64,000 bases of DNA from an uncultured Burkholderiales bacterium (GCA_937927685.1 CALBSC010000063.1:1-64000); one strand, 5' to 3'. Shown: positions 26,121-36,414, numbered from the stretch's first letter. The notes: generated from the letters alone by a model not told the origin. Translations and numbers: made by a program.

Positions 26121-26483
26121 TTACAGGAACGAAGAGGGCGGCCCGCGCGAAGGCAGGGGCGGTGCAGTGACCGACGCAATGTGTGCCGCTGCAACCGAGT
26201 GCAGGGCGTGCGCCAGAGAGGATGGAGCAGGGAGTTGGCCAGAGCGGATGGCCGGCGGTGGCGCCGTCACCGAGGCACACAAGGGACACTCCATCGGCTT
26301 GGCCAGTTTGATCTCACCCTCGCCGTCCCCGGTGTCCACCATCTTCATGCCGCCATCGCTCGAGCACACCATTTGCAGGTTGCCCGGGTTGATGAGGCTG
26401 GCGGCCATGGACGAGCCCACGAAGAGCGCAAACCACACCAGCACCAGGCTGGCGATGAATTTGGAACTGCGCAGGGCTTGCAT
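26121..26483 (-). CDS. DUF2946 family small membrane/exported protein
   Basis: A 120-residue protein. One hydrophobic segment at about residues 10-30 (FIASLVLVWFALFVGSSMA) is followed by CSSDGGMKMVDTGDGEGE and a MECPLC motif. The cysteines in the CSSDGG and ECPLC segments are the family's likely metal sites. The C-terminal third is Ala/Pro-rich. DUF2946 members are often found near TonB receptors, which fits the downstream neighbour at 194 bases. The ATG at 26483 is chosen because the hydrophobic segment follows directly; an extension to 26564 is possible but unsupported. Confidence 0.75.
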   Translation of the reverse strand: MQALRSSKFIASLVLVWFALFVGSSMAASLINPGNLQMVCSSDGGMKMVDTGDGEGEIKLAKPMECPLCASVTAPPPAIRSGQLPAPSSLAHALHSVAAAHIASVTAPPLPSRGPPSSFL

Positions 26484-26611
26484 GGGTGCAATTATGACAT
26501 CCGCGTCCGCCGGGTGCGGCATCTCGTCCCCTGGCCACCCTCCGTTGCCGGGGTCCCATGTCACAATGTGGCCCTTCTTACTTGGAACGGGTCTGTCCGG
26601 CCCTCAAGCAC

Positions 26612-27689
<1,078 letters not shown>

Positions 27690-27697
<8 letters not shown>

Positions 27698-28850
27698 ATT
27701 TGAACTGCTTCGCACCGAAGGGCTGGCCCGCCGCGGTCGCCTGACCTTGCACCACGGCGTGGTGCAAACGCCCATCTTCATGCCGGTGGGCACCTATGGC
27801 ACCGTCAAAGGGGTGATGCCGCGCAGCCTGGAGGAGATGGGTGCGCAGATCATCCTGGGCAACACGTTCCATTTGTGGATGCGTCCGGGTCTGGACATCA
27901 TGCAAAGTTTTGGGGGGCTGCACGGCTTTGAGCGCTGGGACAAGCCCATCCTCACCGACAGCGGGGGCTTTCAGGTGTGGTCGCTGGGCGACATGCGAAA
28001 GATCAGCGAGGAAGGCGTGCGCTTTGCTTCGCCGGTGAATGGCGACAAGCTGTTTCTCACGCCCGAAATCAGCATGCAGATTCAAACCATCCTCAACAGC
28101 GACATCGTCATGCAGTTTGACGAGTGCACGCCCTATGAGGTGGGCGGTACGCTCACGACCGAAGCCCAAGCGCGCAGTTCGATGGAACTGAGCCTGCGCT
28201 GGGCCCGTCGTTGCCTGGCGGAGTTCGGCCGTCTGGAGAACCCCAATGCACTCTTTGGCATCGTGCAAGGCGGCATGTTCGAGACCCTGCGCGAGGCCTC
28301 GCTGCAGGCGCTGGTTGAACTCGACTTCCCCGGCTATGCGGTGGGCGGTGTGAGTGTGGGCGAACCCAAGGAGGACATGCTGCGCATCATGGCGCACACG
28401 CCCCACCGGCTACCGGCCCACAAGCCGCGCTACCTGATGGGTGTGGGCACACCGGAAGACCTGGTGCAGGGCGTGGCCAGCGGGGTGGACATGTTCGACT
28501 GCGTCATGCCCACCCGCAATGCGCGCAACGGCCATCTGTTCACCCGCTTTGGCGACCTGAAAATCCGCAACGCCCGCCACAAAACAGACCATGCGCCGCT
28601 GGACGAAACCTGCGCCTGCTACACCTGCCGCGGGCATGTGCGGCCCGACGGATCGGTGAGTGGCGGATTCAGTCGCGCCTACCTGCACCACCTCGATCGT
28701 TGCGGTGAAATGCTGGGCCCCATGCTGGCCACGGTGCACAACCTGCACTACTACCTGAACCTCATGCAGGAAATGCGTGATGCACTGGATGCGGGTGACT
28801 TTGCCGGGTTTGCGCAGCGTTTCCGTGCAGACCGCTCCCGCGGCGTTTGA
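27690..28850 (+). CDS. tgt: tRNA-guanine(34) transglycosylase
   Basis: Tgt exchanges guanine-34 of GUN-anticodon tRNAs for preQ1, the step before QueA. The 386-residue TIM-barrel enzyme has the catalytic Asp90 in LTDSGGFQVWSLG, the second acid in FDCVMPTRNARNGHLFT, VGGVSVGEPKEDML, and a zinc site CACYTCRGHV with the following His. The ATG at 27690 lies inside the end of queA with an AGAGGA ribosome site, so translation is coupled. Convergent with the LtnD-type gene. Confidence 0.96.
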
Positions 28851-28871
28851 TCAGCAGCGACTGACGCAGCA

Positions 28872-29786
28872 TCAAGCCTGCTTCTTCCCCTCAGGCAAGG
28901 TGATGCCCGGGAAGATCTTGATCACCGCACTGTCATCCTCACGCGCATAACCTGCGGTGGAGGCCTGCATGAACATCTGATGCGCAGTGCTGGACAACGG
29001 CAAGGGGAACTTGCTGGCACGCGCGGTATCGAGCACCAGCCCCAGGTCCTTCACGAAAATATCCACGGCGGACAGCGGCGTGTAGTCGCCGGCCAGCACA
29101 TGGGCCATGCGGTTCTCAAACATCCAGCTGTTGCCTGCGCTGTGGGTGATGACCTCGTACAAATCGTTCGGGCTCACGCCTTCGCGCAGGCCCAGCGCCA
29201 TGGCCTCGGCGGCCGCCGCAATGTGCACACCCGCCAGCAACTGGTTGATGATCTTCACCTTGCTGCCGGCACCGGCACGATCGCCCAGGCGATACACCTT
29301 GGCAGCCATGGCGTCTAGCAGGTGATCCGTGCGGGCATACGCCTCGGGCTTGGCGGCGGTCATCATCGTCATCTCGCCGCTGGCTGCGCGCGCCGCCCCA
29401 CCCGAAATGGGCGCATCGACGTAATGCAGGCCCATCGTGTTGAGCTCGGTCTCAAGACGGACGGAAAACTGGGGATCCACCGTCGAACACATCACAAAGG
29501 TGCTGCCGGGCTTCATGTGCGTGGCGCAACCCGTTCCGTCCCGTCCTGGTCCAAACAGCACCTCCTCGGTCTGCGCTGCATTGACCACCACCGAGACGAT
29601 CACGTCACACGCTGCTGCCAGTTCGGCCAGCGTGGTGCATGCATGACCCCCTTGCGAGGCAAAGGCGGCGGCAACCCCTGGCCGGATGTCAAAGACATGC
29701 ACGTCATGTCCTGTCCGTCGCAGCGAACCCGCCATGCCGGAGCCCATGGCGCCGAGTCCGATCAATCCCACTGCAGTTTTCATCAT
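28872..29786 (-). CDS. ltnD: L-threonate dehydrogenase-like oxidoreductase (LtnD type)
   Basis: A 304-residue NAD-dependent beta-hydroxyacid dehydrogenase. Rossmann motif VGLIGLGAMGSGMAGSLRRTGH with acidic VFD after strand two (favours NAD), DAPISGGAARAASGEM, catalytic lysine in GSKVKIINQLLAGVH, and the C-terminal AREDDSAVIKIFPGI that is typical of L-threonate dehydrogenase LtnD. LtnD usually sits with four-carbon-acid kinase and aldolase genes; none is present here. Instead its start overlaps the stop of a FIST-domain gene, an odd partner. Function is inferred from family and the conserved C-terminus. Confidence 0.78.
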   Translation of the reverse strand: MMKTAVGLIGLGAMGSGMAGSLRRTGHDVHVFDIRPGVAAAFASQGGHACTTLAELAAACDVIVSVVVNAAQTEEVLFGPGRDGTGCATHMKPGSTFVMCSTVDPQFSVRLETELNTMGLHYVDAPISGGAARAASGEMTMMTAAKPEAYARTDHLLDAMAAKVYRLGDRAGAGSKVKIINQLLAGVHIAAAAEAMALGLREGVSPNDLYEVITHSAGNSWMFENRMAHVLAGDYTPLSAVDIFVKDLGLVLDTARASKFPLPLSSTAHQMFMQASTAGYAREDDSAVIKIFPGITLPEGKKQA

Positions 29787-31057
29787 GCTGTTTCCGGTTG
29801 TGTGGTGAAGACAGTCAGCACGCCGGTGTAGCCGTACACGTGCTGGTGAGCGATTTCTCCGCCCGCAAAAAATCCGATCAGCGGCACGTCGCCCAAGGCG
29901 CGGCGTACCAGTTGCAACTCTGCACTGGGCGCGCCAAAGTGCGGCCCGCCCCGCCCTGCGCAGCTGACATAAATGGCGCCAGCAATGCGCCTGGCCGGAT
30001 GCGGCTCTGACAGAGCGCTGTCCGCGAGTTCCAAGGCCAGCGATTCGGGCAGCATGTCGGGCTCCAACGATTCGCGAATCTCAGCGCCGATGCGCAACAG
30101 ATCCGCGCGCGCGGCCGCTGCATGCCGCTGACACCAGGTCATGCGCATGCCAGGCTCCACGGCCTGGGCGATGGCCACGGCTTGCCGCTCGGGGTCCAGC
30201 CCGACCAGGTGGCGCACCATGACCTCGTCGCCGAACTCACCCGTGCGGCGCAATGTGGGTTGAGGGCCCTGGCTCAAGCCCACCAGCGTGGAACGGATTT
30301 TTGCCATCGCTGCGCGGGGTTCCGTCAAACTGACCTGCAGGTCTTCCAACAACACCTCCAGGGCCGGGCGATCGTCCAGCGTCAACAGCACATGTTGTTC
30401 ACACGCCGTGATCGTGCGCTCCGCAGCAATGGGCAGGCAACCCTGGGTGACGCGTGAGATCAGGGGCACCTCGGCGCTGAACGCCACACCGCTCAGGCCG
30501 CCTTCAAATACCCCGCGGCCCGGGTGCTGTCCCGGCACCGACCCTTGGGAACTCAGTGCAAACTGCACGCTCGCTCCACGACTCGCGCTCAAGCCGCCAA
30601 ACACGTAGCCACTGCGCGTGCGCTGCGCCATTTCGGTGATCAACTCGGTCAGGTCCGGTGTGTGGCCGTCTGCGTGCAGCAGGGCGGTGTGTGGCACGAA
30701 GCCGTCAGCGGCATGCGTATTCAGCGGGGCAATGCCGCTGAACAGGCGGTACTGGTGGGGCTGCAAGTCGCACAGCAGGATGGCCAGTGCCGGTTCGTCA
30801 AAGTATTCGACCTGATTGGCCGCAATGCCAACACCGACGGTTCCGCTCCAGTCCGTGACCCAGGGCAGCGCGTGGCTCAGGTGGTCGAGCAGATCTTGCG
30901 CATGGGCCGCCAGATGATCGGTGATGTAGACCAGGCCGAGTGTGGGTTGGCTGGCGTAATCCGGCGAGGCCATCTGGGCGCGCAGTTGCGCCAGTACCAG
31001 TTCCGCGGCCATGCCCCATTCGGGATGGGTCGCGTGGCCGTAAGGAAACAGTTTCAT
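29783..31057 (-). CDS. FIST domain protein (FIST-N and FIST-C)
   Basis: A 424-residue protein with the FIST N domain (about residues 35-210: LGLVYITDHLAAHAQDLLDHL, WSGTVGVGIAAN, GYVFGGLSASRG) and FIST C domain (about 225-390: ALEVLLEDLQVSL, HLVGLDPERQAVAIAQ, VSCAGRGGPHFG, IGFFAGGEIAHQHVYGYTGVLTVF). FIST domains are thought to be sensory, possibly binding small amino acids; no transmitter or kinase domain is attached. It overlaps PhaM upstream and LtnD downstream by ATGA junctions, so all three should be made together. Confidence 0.85.
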   Translation of the reverse strand: MKLFPYGHATHPEWGMAAELVLAQLRAQMASPDYASQPTLGLVYITDHLAAHAQDLLDHLSHALPWVTDWSGTVGVGIAANQVEYFDEPALAILLCDLQPHQYRLFSGIAPLNTHAADGFVPHTALLHADGHTPDLTELITEMAQRTRSGYVFGGLSASRGASVQFALSSQGSVPGQHPGRGVFEGGLSGVAFSAEVPLISRVTQGCLPIAAERTITACEQHVLLTLDDRPALEVLLEDLQVSLTEPRAAMAKIRSTLVGLSQGPQPTLRRTGEFGDEVMVRHLVGLDPERQAVAIAQAVEPGMRMTWCQRHAAAARADLLRIGAEIRESLEPDMLPESLALELADSALSEPHPARRIAGAIYVSCAGRGGPHFGAPSAELQLVRRALGDVPLIGFFAGGEIAHQHVYGYTGVLTVFTTQPETA

Positions 31058-31863
31058 GTGTCGCGGTGTCGTGCAGCGGAATGCGTTGATTTTCGCGCAG
31101 GCTTGGACTTGCTGCTCGAGGACGGCGAAGTGCCCTTGCCGGAGTTCCCGGAGGAGGCTTTGGTGGCGCTGTTGCGCGCGCCTTGGGGCCTACCCCTGGC
31201 CGTGCCCTTGGCAGCGCGACGGGTAGACGTTGTCTGGGCCGGGGAGTCAGCGCCGGCCGGTGGTTGGCGTTGCAGGTCCTGAACAGCCTGGTTGGCAATG
31301 TGCTGAAACTGCTGCGTGAGGGCCCCCCACCAGGCCATCGGGTCCACGCCGCCTGGCTGCGCGGCGGACGTGGGCGCCGACGCGGCGGCGTTCGCCGAAG
31401 ACGCTGCCTCCCGCGGTTTTTTCACCGGCCGGGTCCTGGGTTTGCTGGCAGGCTGTTCGGGGGCGGTGGCGTGTTGGCCGGTCTGTGGCGTGACCTCTGC
31501 TGTTGCCGACGGCGAGTGGGCATCGGGGCTGCTGAACACCGAGGACATCGTGTCAGGCTTGATTTTGAGTGACTCGGCCAGATCGGACATGCTCATGTTC
31601 ATGCCACGCAAGGTGGCCAGCGTCATTTTCTGCACCTCCAGGGCCTGGATGGTGGCACTCACCGCCTTGGTGTTCTGGTCGAGCCAGAAGTGCACGGTCT
31701 TGAGTTCCTGAATGCGCTTGTCCAGTTCGTCGGGGTCCAGGGTCGGGGCAATCCAGGCCGAGGCGGAGGGCAAGCCCGTTTGCGCACCGGTGCCCGACAG
31801 GTTCTTCAGAAAATCGAAGCCGGGGACGAATTTCGAAAAATCGAACGAGGAGGCGTCAGACAT
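31054..31863 (-). CDS. phaM: PhaM-like polyhydroxyalkanoate granule protein
   Basis: A 269-residue protein whose N-terminal part (SAWIAPTLDPDELDKRI, LKTVHFWLDQNTKAVS, IQALEVQKMTLATLRGMNM) matches PhaM of Ralstonia eutropha, which activates PHB synthase PhaC and links granules to the nucleoid. The C-terminal half is low complexity, rich in Ala, Lys, Arg, Pro and Ser (KSKPARKSTHSAARHRDT), like histone H1 and suited to DNA binding. A GGAG ribosome site precedes the ATG. Its stop codon overlaps the FIST gene start. No phaC or phaA/B genes are in the window. Confidence 0.82.
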   Translation of the reverse strand: MSDASSFDFSKFVPGFDFLKNLSGTGAQTGLPSASAWIAPTLDPDELDKRIQELKTVHFWLDQNTKAVSATIQALEVQKMTLATLRGMNMSMSDLAESLKIKPDTMSSVFSSPDAHSPSATAEVTPQTGQHATAPEQPASKPRTRPVKKPREAASSANAAASAPTSAAQPGGVDPMAWWGALTQQFQHIANQAVQDLQRQPPAGADSPAQTTSTRRAAKGTARGRPQGARNSATKASSGNSGKGTSPSSSSKSKPARKSTHSAARHRDT

Positions 31864-31947
31864 GGCGAAACTCCGGAAGCGTTGGGTGAGGCATCAAGCT
31901 TAGGCGAACTCTCAAACATCAAACTGACAAGGCGTCGCCGCCAGGCC

Positions 31948-32712
31948 TCAGACCCGAAAACGCCGACGGGTGAGTCGAAGTGCCAGCCAGTAACCGCCGC
32001 CGGCATAAGCGGCCAGCACCAGCACCGGGGTGAGGAACGGATCGGGCCAGCGGTCCATGAACAGCGGCCGGATCAATTCCACGGCTTGTGTGAGCGGCAA
32101 CCAGGCCGATACCCATTGCACCCAGACCGGCAATTGCTCGCGAGGGAAGAACACGCCGCTTAAAAACATCATCGGGGTGAGGAACAGCGTGAAGTAGTAG
32201 GTGAAAAAGTCATAGCCCTTGGCCAGCGCATTGAAAATCAGCGCCAGGCAGCTGAAGGTGATACCGACACCCAGCAACAAGGGCCAGGCCAGCAGCAGCT
32301 TGGGGCTGTGACTCACGCCCAGGCCCAGCATCACAAACAGGATGGCCGTGACGGAAAACAGCGACTTGAATGCCGCCCACAGCATTTCCGCCAGGACGAC
32401 ATCGTCGAGCTTCACGGGGGCATTCAGGATGCCGTCCCATGTCTTTTGCACATGCATGCGCGAGAAGGCGGAATACAGCGCCTCGAAGGTGGCGGCATTC
32501 ATGGCGCTCATGCAAATCGAGCCGCTGGCCAGGAACACCAGATAGGGCACGTGCTCGCCGCCGAGCGAAATATCACCCACCAGCGAGCCCAGGCCATAGC
32601 CAAAAGCCAGCAACCACATGAGAGGTTCGGCGATGTTGCCAATCATGCTGGGAATGGCCAGTTTTCGCCACACCAGCAGGTTACGTTGGAATATGGGCCA
32701 CCAGCGCATCAT
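31948..32712 (-). CDS. ABC-2 type exporter permease (NodJ family)
   Basis: A 254-residue inner-membrane permease with about six hydrophobic segments (for example IGNIAEPLMWLLAFGYGLGSL, SLFSVTAILFVMLGLGV, LLLAWPLLLGVGITFSCLALIF, YYFTLFLTPMMFLSGVFF, FLTPVLVLAAYAGGGYWLAL). Length and pattern match NodJ, the partner of NodI in lipo-oligosaccharide export in rhizobia; outside rhizobia the substrate is unknown. The start overlaps the end of the ATPase gene (ATGA), so the two form one transporter. Eighty-four bases separate its end from phaM on the same strand. Confidence 0.88.
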   Translation of the reverse strand: MMRWWPIFQRNLLVWRKLAIPSMIGNIAEPLMWLLAFGYGLGSLVGDISLGGEHVPYLVFLASGSICMSAMNAATFEALYSAFSRMHVQKTWDGILNAPVKLDDVVLAEMLWAAFKSLFSVTAILFVMLGLGVSHSPKLLLAWPLLLGVGITFSCLALIFNALAKGYDFFTYYFTLFLTPMMFLSGVFFPREQLPVWVQWVSAWLPLTQAVELIRPLFMDRWPDPFLTPVLVLAAYAGGGYWLALRLTRRRFRV

Positions 32713-33641
32713 CCCTCCGTGCGGATCTGACGACCCGTGAGTTTGAGGAAGAGGTCTTCCAGGTTGGCAGGACGGTGCAGCACCCGCAAGTGCGGTTGCT
32801 GCTGCAGTGCTTGCAGCAAGGGCCGGGCATCGTGCGTGTAGAAGAACACGGTTTCGCCGCTGTGTTCAACCCGCGCCGCCAGATCGCGCCAGGGCGGTTC
32901 GCGCAGGGCCAGCGCTTCGGGACCATAGACCTCGACCACGTCGGGTTCCAGGTGCTGTTGAATCAGCTCGCGCGGGCGCCCCTCGGCCAGCACACGGCCG
33001 TGGTCGAGCACCAGCAGCCGGTCACACAGGCGTTCGGCTTCATCCATGAAGTGCGTGGTCAGCAGAATGGAGGTGCCCTGCTTGAGCAGTTGCTGCAAGC
33101 GTTCCCACATCAAGTGACGGGCCTGGGGATCCAGTCCCGTGGTGGGTTCGTCCAGCAGCAACAACTTGGGCTGGTTGATGAGTGCGCGGGCCAGACTCAG
33201 GCGTCGTTTCATGCCGCCGGAGAGTTCGCCCGGCTTGGCCTGCGCCTTGTGCGAAAGCGCGGCAAACTCGAGCAAGCCGGGAATGCGCTCGCGCAGCACG
33301 GCATCGGGGATGCCGAAATAGCGGCCGTACACCAGCAGGTTTTCGGCGCAATTGAAGTCGGGGTCCAGGGTATCGAACTGGCCGACTACGCCAAGTTGCG
33401 ATTTGATGGCCAGCATGTCCTTCGGCATGCGCAGACCAAACGCGCGCACCTCACCGCCGTCTGGGCGGCTGAGCCCCAGACACATGCGCAGCGTGCTGGT
33501 TTTGCCGGCCCCGTTGGGGCCGATGACGCCCAGGCATTCGCCCGGATGGATCTCAAACGACACCTGGTCGACGGCCACGGCTTCGCCAAAGCGTTTGTGC
33601 AAGTGGTCGCACACCAGATAGGGGGGCGTGGCGGTGTTCAT
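32709..33641 (-). CDS. ABC transporter ATPase (NodI family)
   Basis: A 310-residue ATPase for an ABC-2 exporter. Walker A GPNGAGKT is at 41-48, signature LSGGMKRR at 140-147, Walker B LLLDEP at 161-166, H-loop in LTTHFMDEAE. The C-terminal extension (residues about 225-310) is typical of NodI/drug-export ATPases. The ATG at 33641 overlaps the stop of the amn gene by four bases; the in-frame extension upstream runs antisense-like through amn and is rejected. With the permease below it forms a two-gene exporter of unknown cargo. Confidence 0.92.
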   Translation of the reverse strand: MNTATPPYLVCDHLHKRFGEAVAVDQVSFEIHPGECLGVIGPNGAGKTSTLRMCLGLSRPDGGEVRAFGLRMPKDMLAIKSQLGVVGQFDTLDPDFNCAENLLVYGRYFGIPDAVLRERIPGLLEFAALSHKAQAKPGELSGGMKRRLSLARALINQPKLLLLDEPTTGLDPQARHLMWERLQQLLKQGTSILLTTHFMDEAERLCDRLLVLDHGRVLAEGRPRELIQQHLEPDVVEVYGPEALALREPPWRDLAARVEHSGETVFFYTHDARPLLQALQQQPHLRVLHRPANLEDLFLKLTGRQIRTEG

Positions 33642-35131
33642 TGAAAGGCCACCTCCGCAAAACTGCGCAGCTTGCGGCTGTGCAACTGGGCCACCCCTTG
33701 TCCGCGCAGCAACTCCAGCGCACGAATGCCGATGCGCAGGTGCTGGTCCACACGCTCGCGATAAAAATGGTTGGCCATGCCGGGCAGTTTGATCTCGCCA
33801 TGAAGGGGTTTGTCGCTCACGCACAGCAACGTGCCATAGGGCACCCGGAAGCGGAAACCATTCGCGGCGATGGTGGCGCTTTCCATGTCCAGGGCCACGG
33901 CCCGGCTCTGGCTGAAGCGGCGTTGCGGTGTGTTGTCGGGCAGCAATTCCCAGTTGCGGTTGTCTGTGCTCGCCACCGTGCCGGTGCGCATGATGCGCTT
34001 GAGATCGGCGCCGCTGCACTGGGTGATGTCCGCCACCGCGGCTTGCAACGCACGCTGGATTTCGGCCAGCGCGGGGATGGGTACCCACAGGGGCAGTTCC
34101 TCATCGAGCACGTGGTCCTCACGCACATACCCGTGTGCCAGCACGTAGTCGCCCAGTTGTTGCGAGTTGCGCAGGCCTGCGCAATGGCCCAGCATGAGCC
34201 AGGCGTGCGGCCGCAGCACAGCGATGTGATCGGTGATGTTCTTGGCATTGGCAGGACCCACGCCAATGTTGACCATGGTGATGCCGCTGCGGTCTGCGCG
34301 CTTGAGGTGGTAGGCGGGCATTTGCGGCAAGCGTGGCGGCGCGGCGCCCATCGCATCCTCGGGTTGCGGTGAGCGGCCCTGCGCGCGCGTCACCACATTG
34401 CCCGGTTCGACAAACGCATCGTAGTCACTGAGCGGATCGGCCATGGCCGCATGGCCGAGACGCACAAATTCGTCGATATAGAACTGGTAATTGGTGAACA
34501 GCACGAAATTCTGGAAGTGGTCGGGCCGGGTGCCGGTGTAGTGACGCAGGCGGTGCAACGAATAGTCCACGCGGGGCGCAGTGAACAGTGACAGGGGTTG
34601 CGGTTGCCCCGGCCCAGGCGACCAGGTGCCATTGGCGATGCCGTCATCCATCGATGAGAGATCGGGCAGATCGAACACATCGCGCATGAGTTGACGCCGT
34701 TCGGGACTGAGTTCGCCTTCCAGGTGATCGTGTTCAGCAAACGAAAAGTGCACCGGGATCGGGTGGTTGCTCACCCCCACTTCCAGGGCCACGCCGTGGT
34801 TGCGCACCAGCAGTTCGAACTGCTCCAGGTAGTAGCGGGCATACAGATCGGGCCGCGTGAGCGTAGATTCATAGCGACCCGGTCCCGCCACGAAGCCATA
34901 GCTGAGCAATGAGGCATCCTGCAGGTCGCTGCGCAGCACGGTGTCGGTTTGCAAGCGCACAAACGGGTAGCAGGCCCGCACGCGGTCCGTGAAAGATTCG
35001 CCGGCGACAAAGCGTTGCATGGCCTGGCGCAAATGGTCCATGGCTTGCTGGTAGAGGTGCTGCACCTGTGCCAGCGCCTGGGCGGGGTCCTGATACGCCG
35101 TGGGCGCGGTGAACGGGGGCAATGAAGGCAT
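33638..35131 (-). CDS. amn: AMP nucleosidase
   Basis: Amn splits AMP into adenine and ribose-5-phosphate and so limits intracellular AMP. At 497 residues it fits the family. Seen are the N-terminal Amn-specific domain (VRACYPFVRLQTDTVLRSDL, SYGFVAGPGRYESTLTRPDLYARYYLEQ) and the C-terminal phosphorylase fold with TMVNIGVGPANAKNITDHIAVLRPHAWLMLGHCAG, and DMESATIAANGFRFRVPYGTLLCVSDKPLHGEIK. Its stop overlaps the ABC ATPase start, so it is the first gene of an amn-ATPase-permease operon. Confidence 0.93.
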   Translation of the reverse strand: MPSLPPFTAPTAYQDPAQALAQVQHLYQQAMDHLRQAMQRFVAGESFTDRVRACYPFVRLQTDTVLRSDLQDASLLSYGFVAGPGRYESTLTRPDLYARYYLEQFELLVRNHGVALEVGVSNHPIPVHFSFAEHDHLEGELSPERRQLMRDVFDLPDLSSMDDGIANGTWSPGPGQPQPLSLFTAPRVDYSLHRLRHYTGTRPDHFQNFVLFTNYQFYIDEFVRLGHAAMADPLSDYDAFVEPGNVVTRAQGRSPQPEDAMGAAPPRLPQMPAYHLKRADRSGITMVNIGVGPANAKNITDHIAVLRPHAWLMLGHCAGLRNSQQLGDYVLAHGYVREDHVLDEELPLWVPIPALAEIQRALQAAVADITQCSGADLKRIMRTGTVASTDNRNWELLPDNTPQRRFSQSRAVALDMESATIAANGFRFRVPYGTLLCVSDKPLHGEIKLPGMANHFYRERVDQHLRIGIRALELLRGQGVAQLHSRKLRSFAEVAFQ

Positions 35132-35223
35132 GGCTTATTGTGCCTGTCTGGCAAGTCGACTGCATGACGCGCTTGCGCATTCTCGACCGGCCCTGCGGGC
35201 CATGGCCTGAATGACGCGAGGGA

Positions 35224-36402
35224 CTAGTCGACGCCATGCAGCGCCAGCCATTGACGCATGCGGTGGGCGGACAGCGCGGGGTCTGCCAGCAAGCCGGCCT
35301 GGTCGGCCAGGCGGAACAGTTCGCACAGATGCGGCACCGAGCGCGCACTGTGCTGCCCGCCGACCATGGCACAGTGCGACTGGTGCCCGTTCAGCCAGGC
35401 CATGAACACCACCCCCGTCTTGTAAAAACGGGTGGGTGACTGGAAGATATGGCGCGACAGGGGCACGGTGGGTGAGAGGATGTCGTGGAATTGATCCACA
35501 TGGCCTTGCGCCAACGCCGAGAGCGCCGCACTCGCAGCAGGCGCAATGGCGTCAAAAATGCCCAGCAAGGCATCGCTCTGGCGGTGCACCGGCTCCGCTC
35601 CCTCACCATCGCCAGCAATCAACTCGGCATAGTTGAAGTCGTCGCCTGTGTACATGCGAACGCCCGCCGGCAGTTGACGGCGCAGGTGGATCTCGCGGTC
35701 CTTGTCGAGCAAGGACACCTTGATGCCATCCACTTTGCTCGCGTGCGAGCGCATCACGCCCAGCGCCGTCTCGGTGGCCCGGTCCAGATCGGTATGTCCC
35801 CAGTAGCCGCTCAGGGCGGAGTCGAACATGTCGCCCAGCCAATGCAGGATCACGGGCTCGCGCACCTGCGAGAGGATGTGGTCATACACCTTCTCGTAGT
35901 CATCCGGTGAGCGTGCCACCTTCACCAGCGCGCGACTGGCCATGATGATGAGACGCCCACCCAGGGCCTCGATGGCGTCGATCTGTTCATCGTAGGCGCG
36001 GATGACATCGTCCAGCGACTTGACCTGGGCCAGGTCGAGTTGGTCGGTCCCGCAACCACTGGCCACCAGGGCGCCCGGTACGGTGCGCGCGGCCTGGAGC
36101 GTTCGCTGGATCAGTTCGCGCGAGGTGGGCCAATCCAGTCCCATGCCGCGCTGTGCCGTGTCCATGGCCTCGGCCACGCCCAGGCCCAGTGACCACAGGT
36201 GATGGCGGTATTGCAGCGTGGCGTCCCAGTCGACGGCTGACTGCAACCAGGGGTCGATGGCAGCGCGTGGGTCGGCCACCACGTGGGCGGCGGAGTAGGC
36301 CACACGGTTGAAGGGGTGCAACGCCACCTGCGGGATGGACCGTCCGCTGAGTGTGTAGGGGGTGCTGTGTCCCTGGGCGTTGATGAGTGCAATCGTGTTC
36401 AT
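35224..36402 (-). CDS. DUF993 family TIM-barrel protein (dihydrodipicolinate-synthase-like)
   Basis: A 392-residue protein of DUF993, predicted class I aldolase-type TIM barrels related to dihydrodipicolinate synthase. Family segments seen: HPFNRVAYSAAHVVADPRA, HHLWSLGLGVAEAMDTAQRGMGLDW, LVASGCGTDQLDL, IDAIEALGGRLIIMASRAL, HWLGDMFDSALSGYWG, SKVDGIKVSLLDKDREI and MYTGDDFNYAELIAGDG. The lysine in GIKVSL is the natural Schiff-base candidate. The ATG at 36402 is used; a TTG at 36411 is possible. It is last in an operon with an OYE flavoenzyme and a TetR regulator, 12 bases after TetR. Confidence 0.82.
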   Translation of the reverse strand: MNTIALINAQGHSTPYTLSGRSIPQVALHPFNRVAYSAAHVVADPRAAIDPWLQSAVDWDATLQYRHHLWSLGLGVAEAMDTAQRGMGLDWPTSRELIQRTLQAARTVPGALVASGCGTDQLDLAQVKSLDDVIRAYDEQIDAIEALGGRLIIMASRALVKVARSPDDYEKVYDHILSQVREPVILHWLGDMFDSALSGYWGHTDLDRATETALGVMRSHASKVDGIKVSLLDKDREIHLRRQLPAGVRMYTGDDFNYAELIAGDGEGAEPVHRQSDALLGIFDAIAPAASAALSALAQGHVDQFHDILSPTVPLSRHIFQSPTRFYKTGVVFMAWLNGHQSHCAMVGGQHSARSVPHLCELFRLADQAGLLADPALSAHRMRQWLALHGVD

Positions 36403-36414
36403 GGGCAACAAGGG

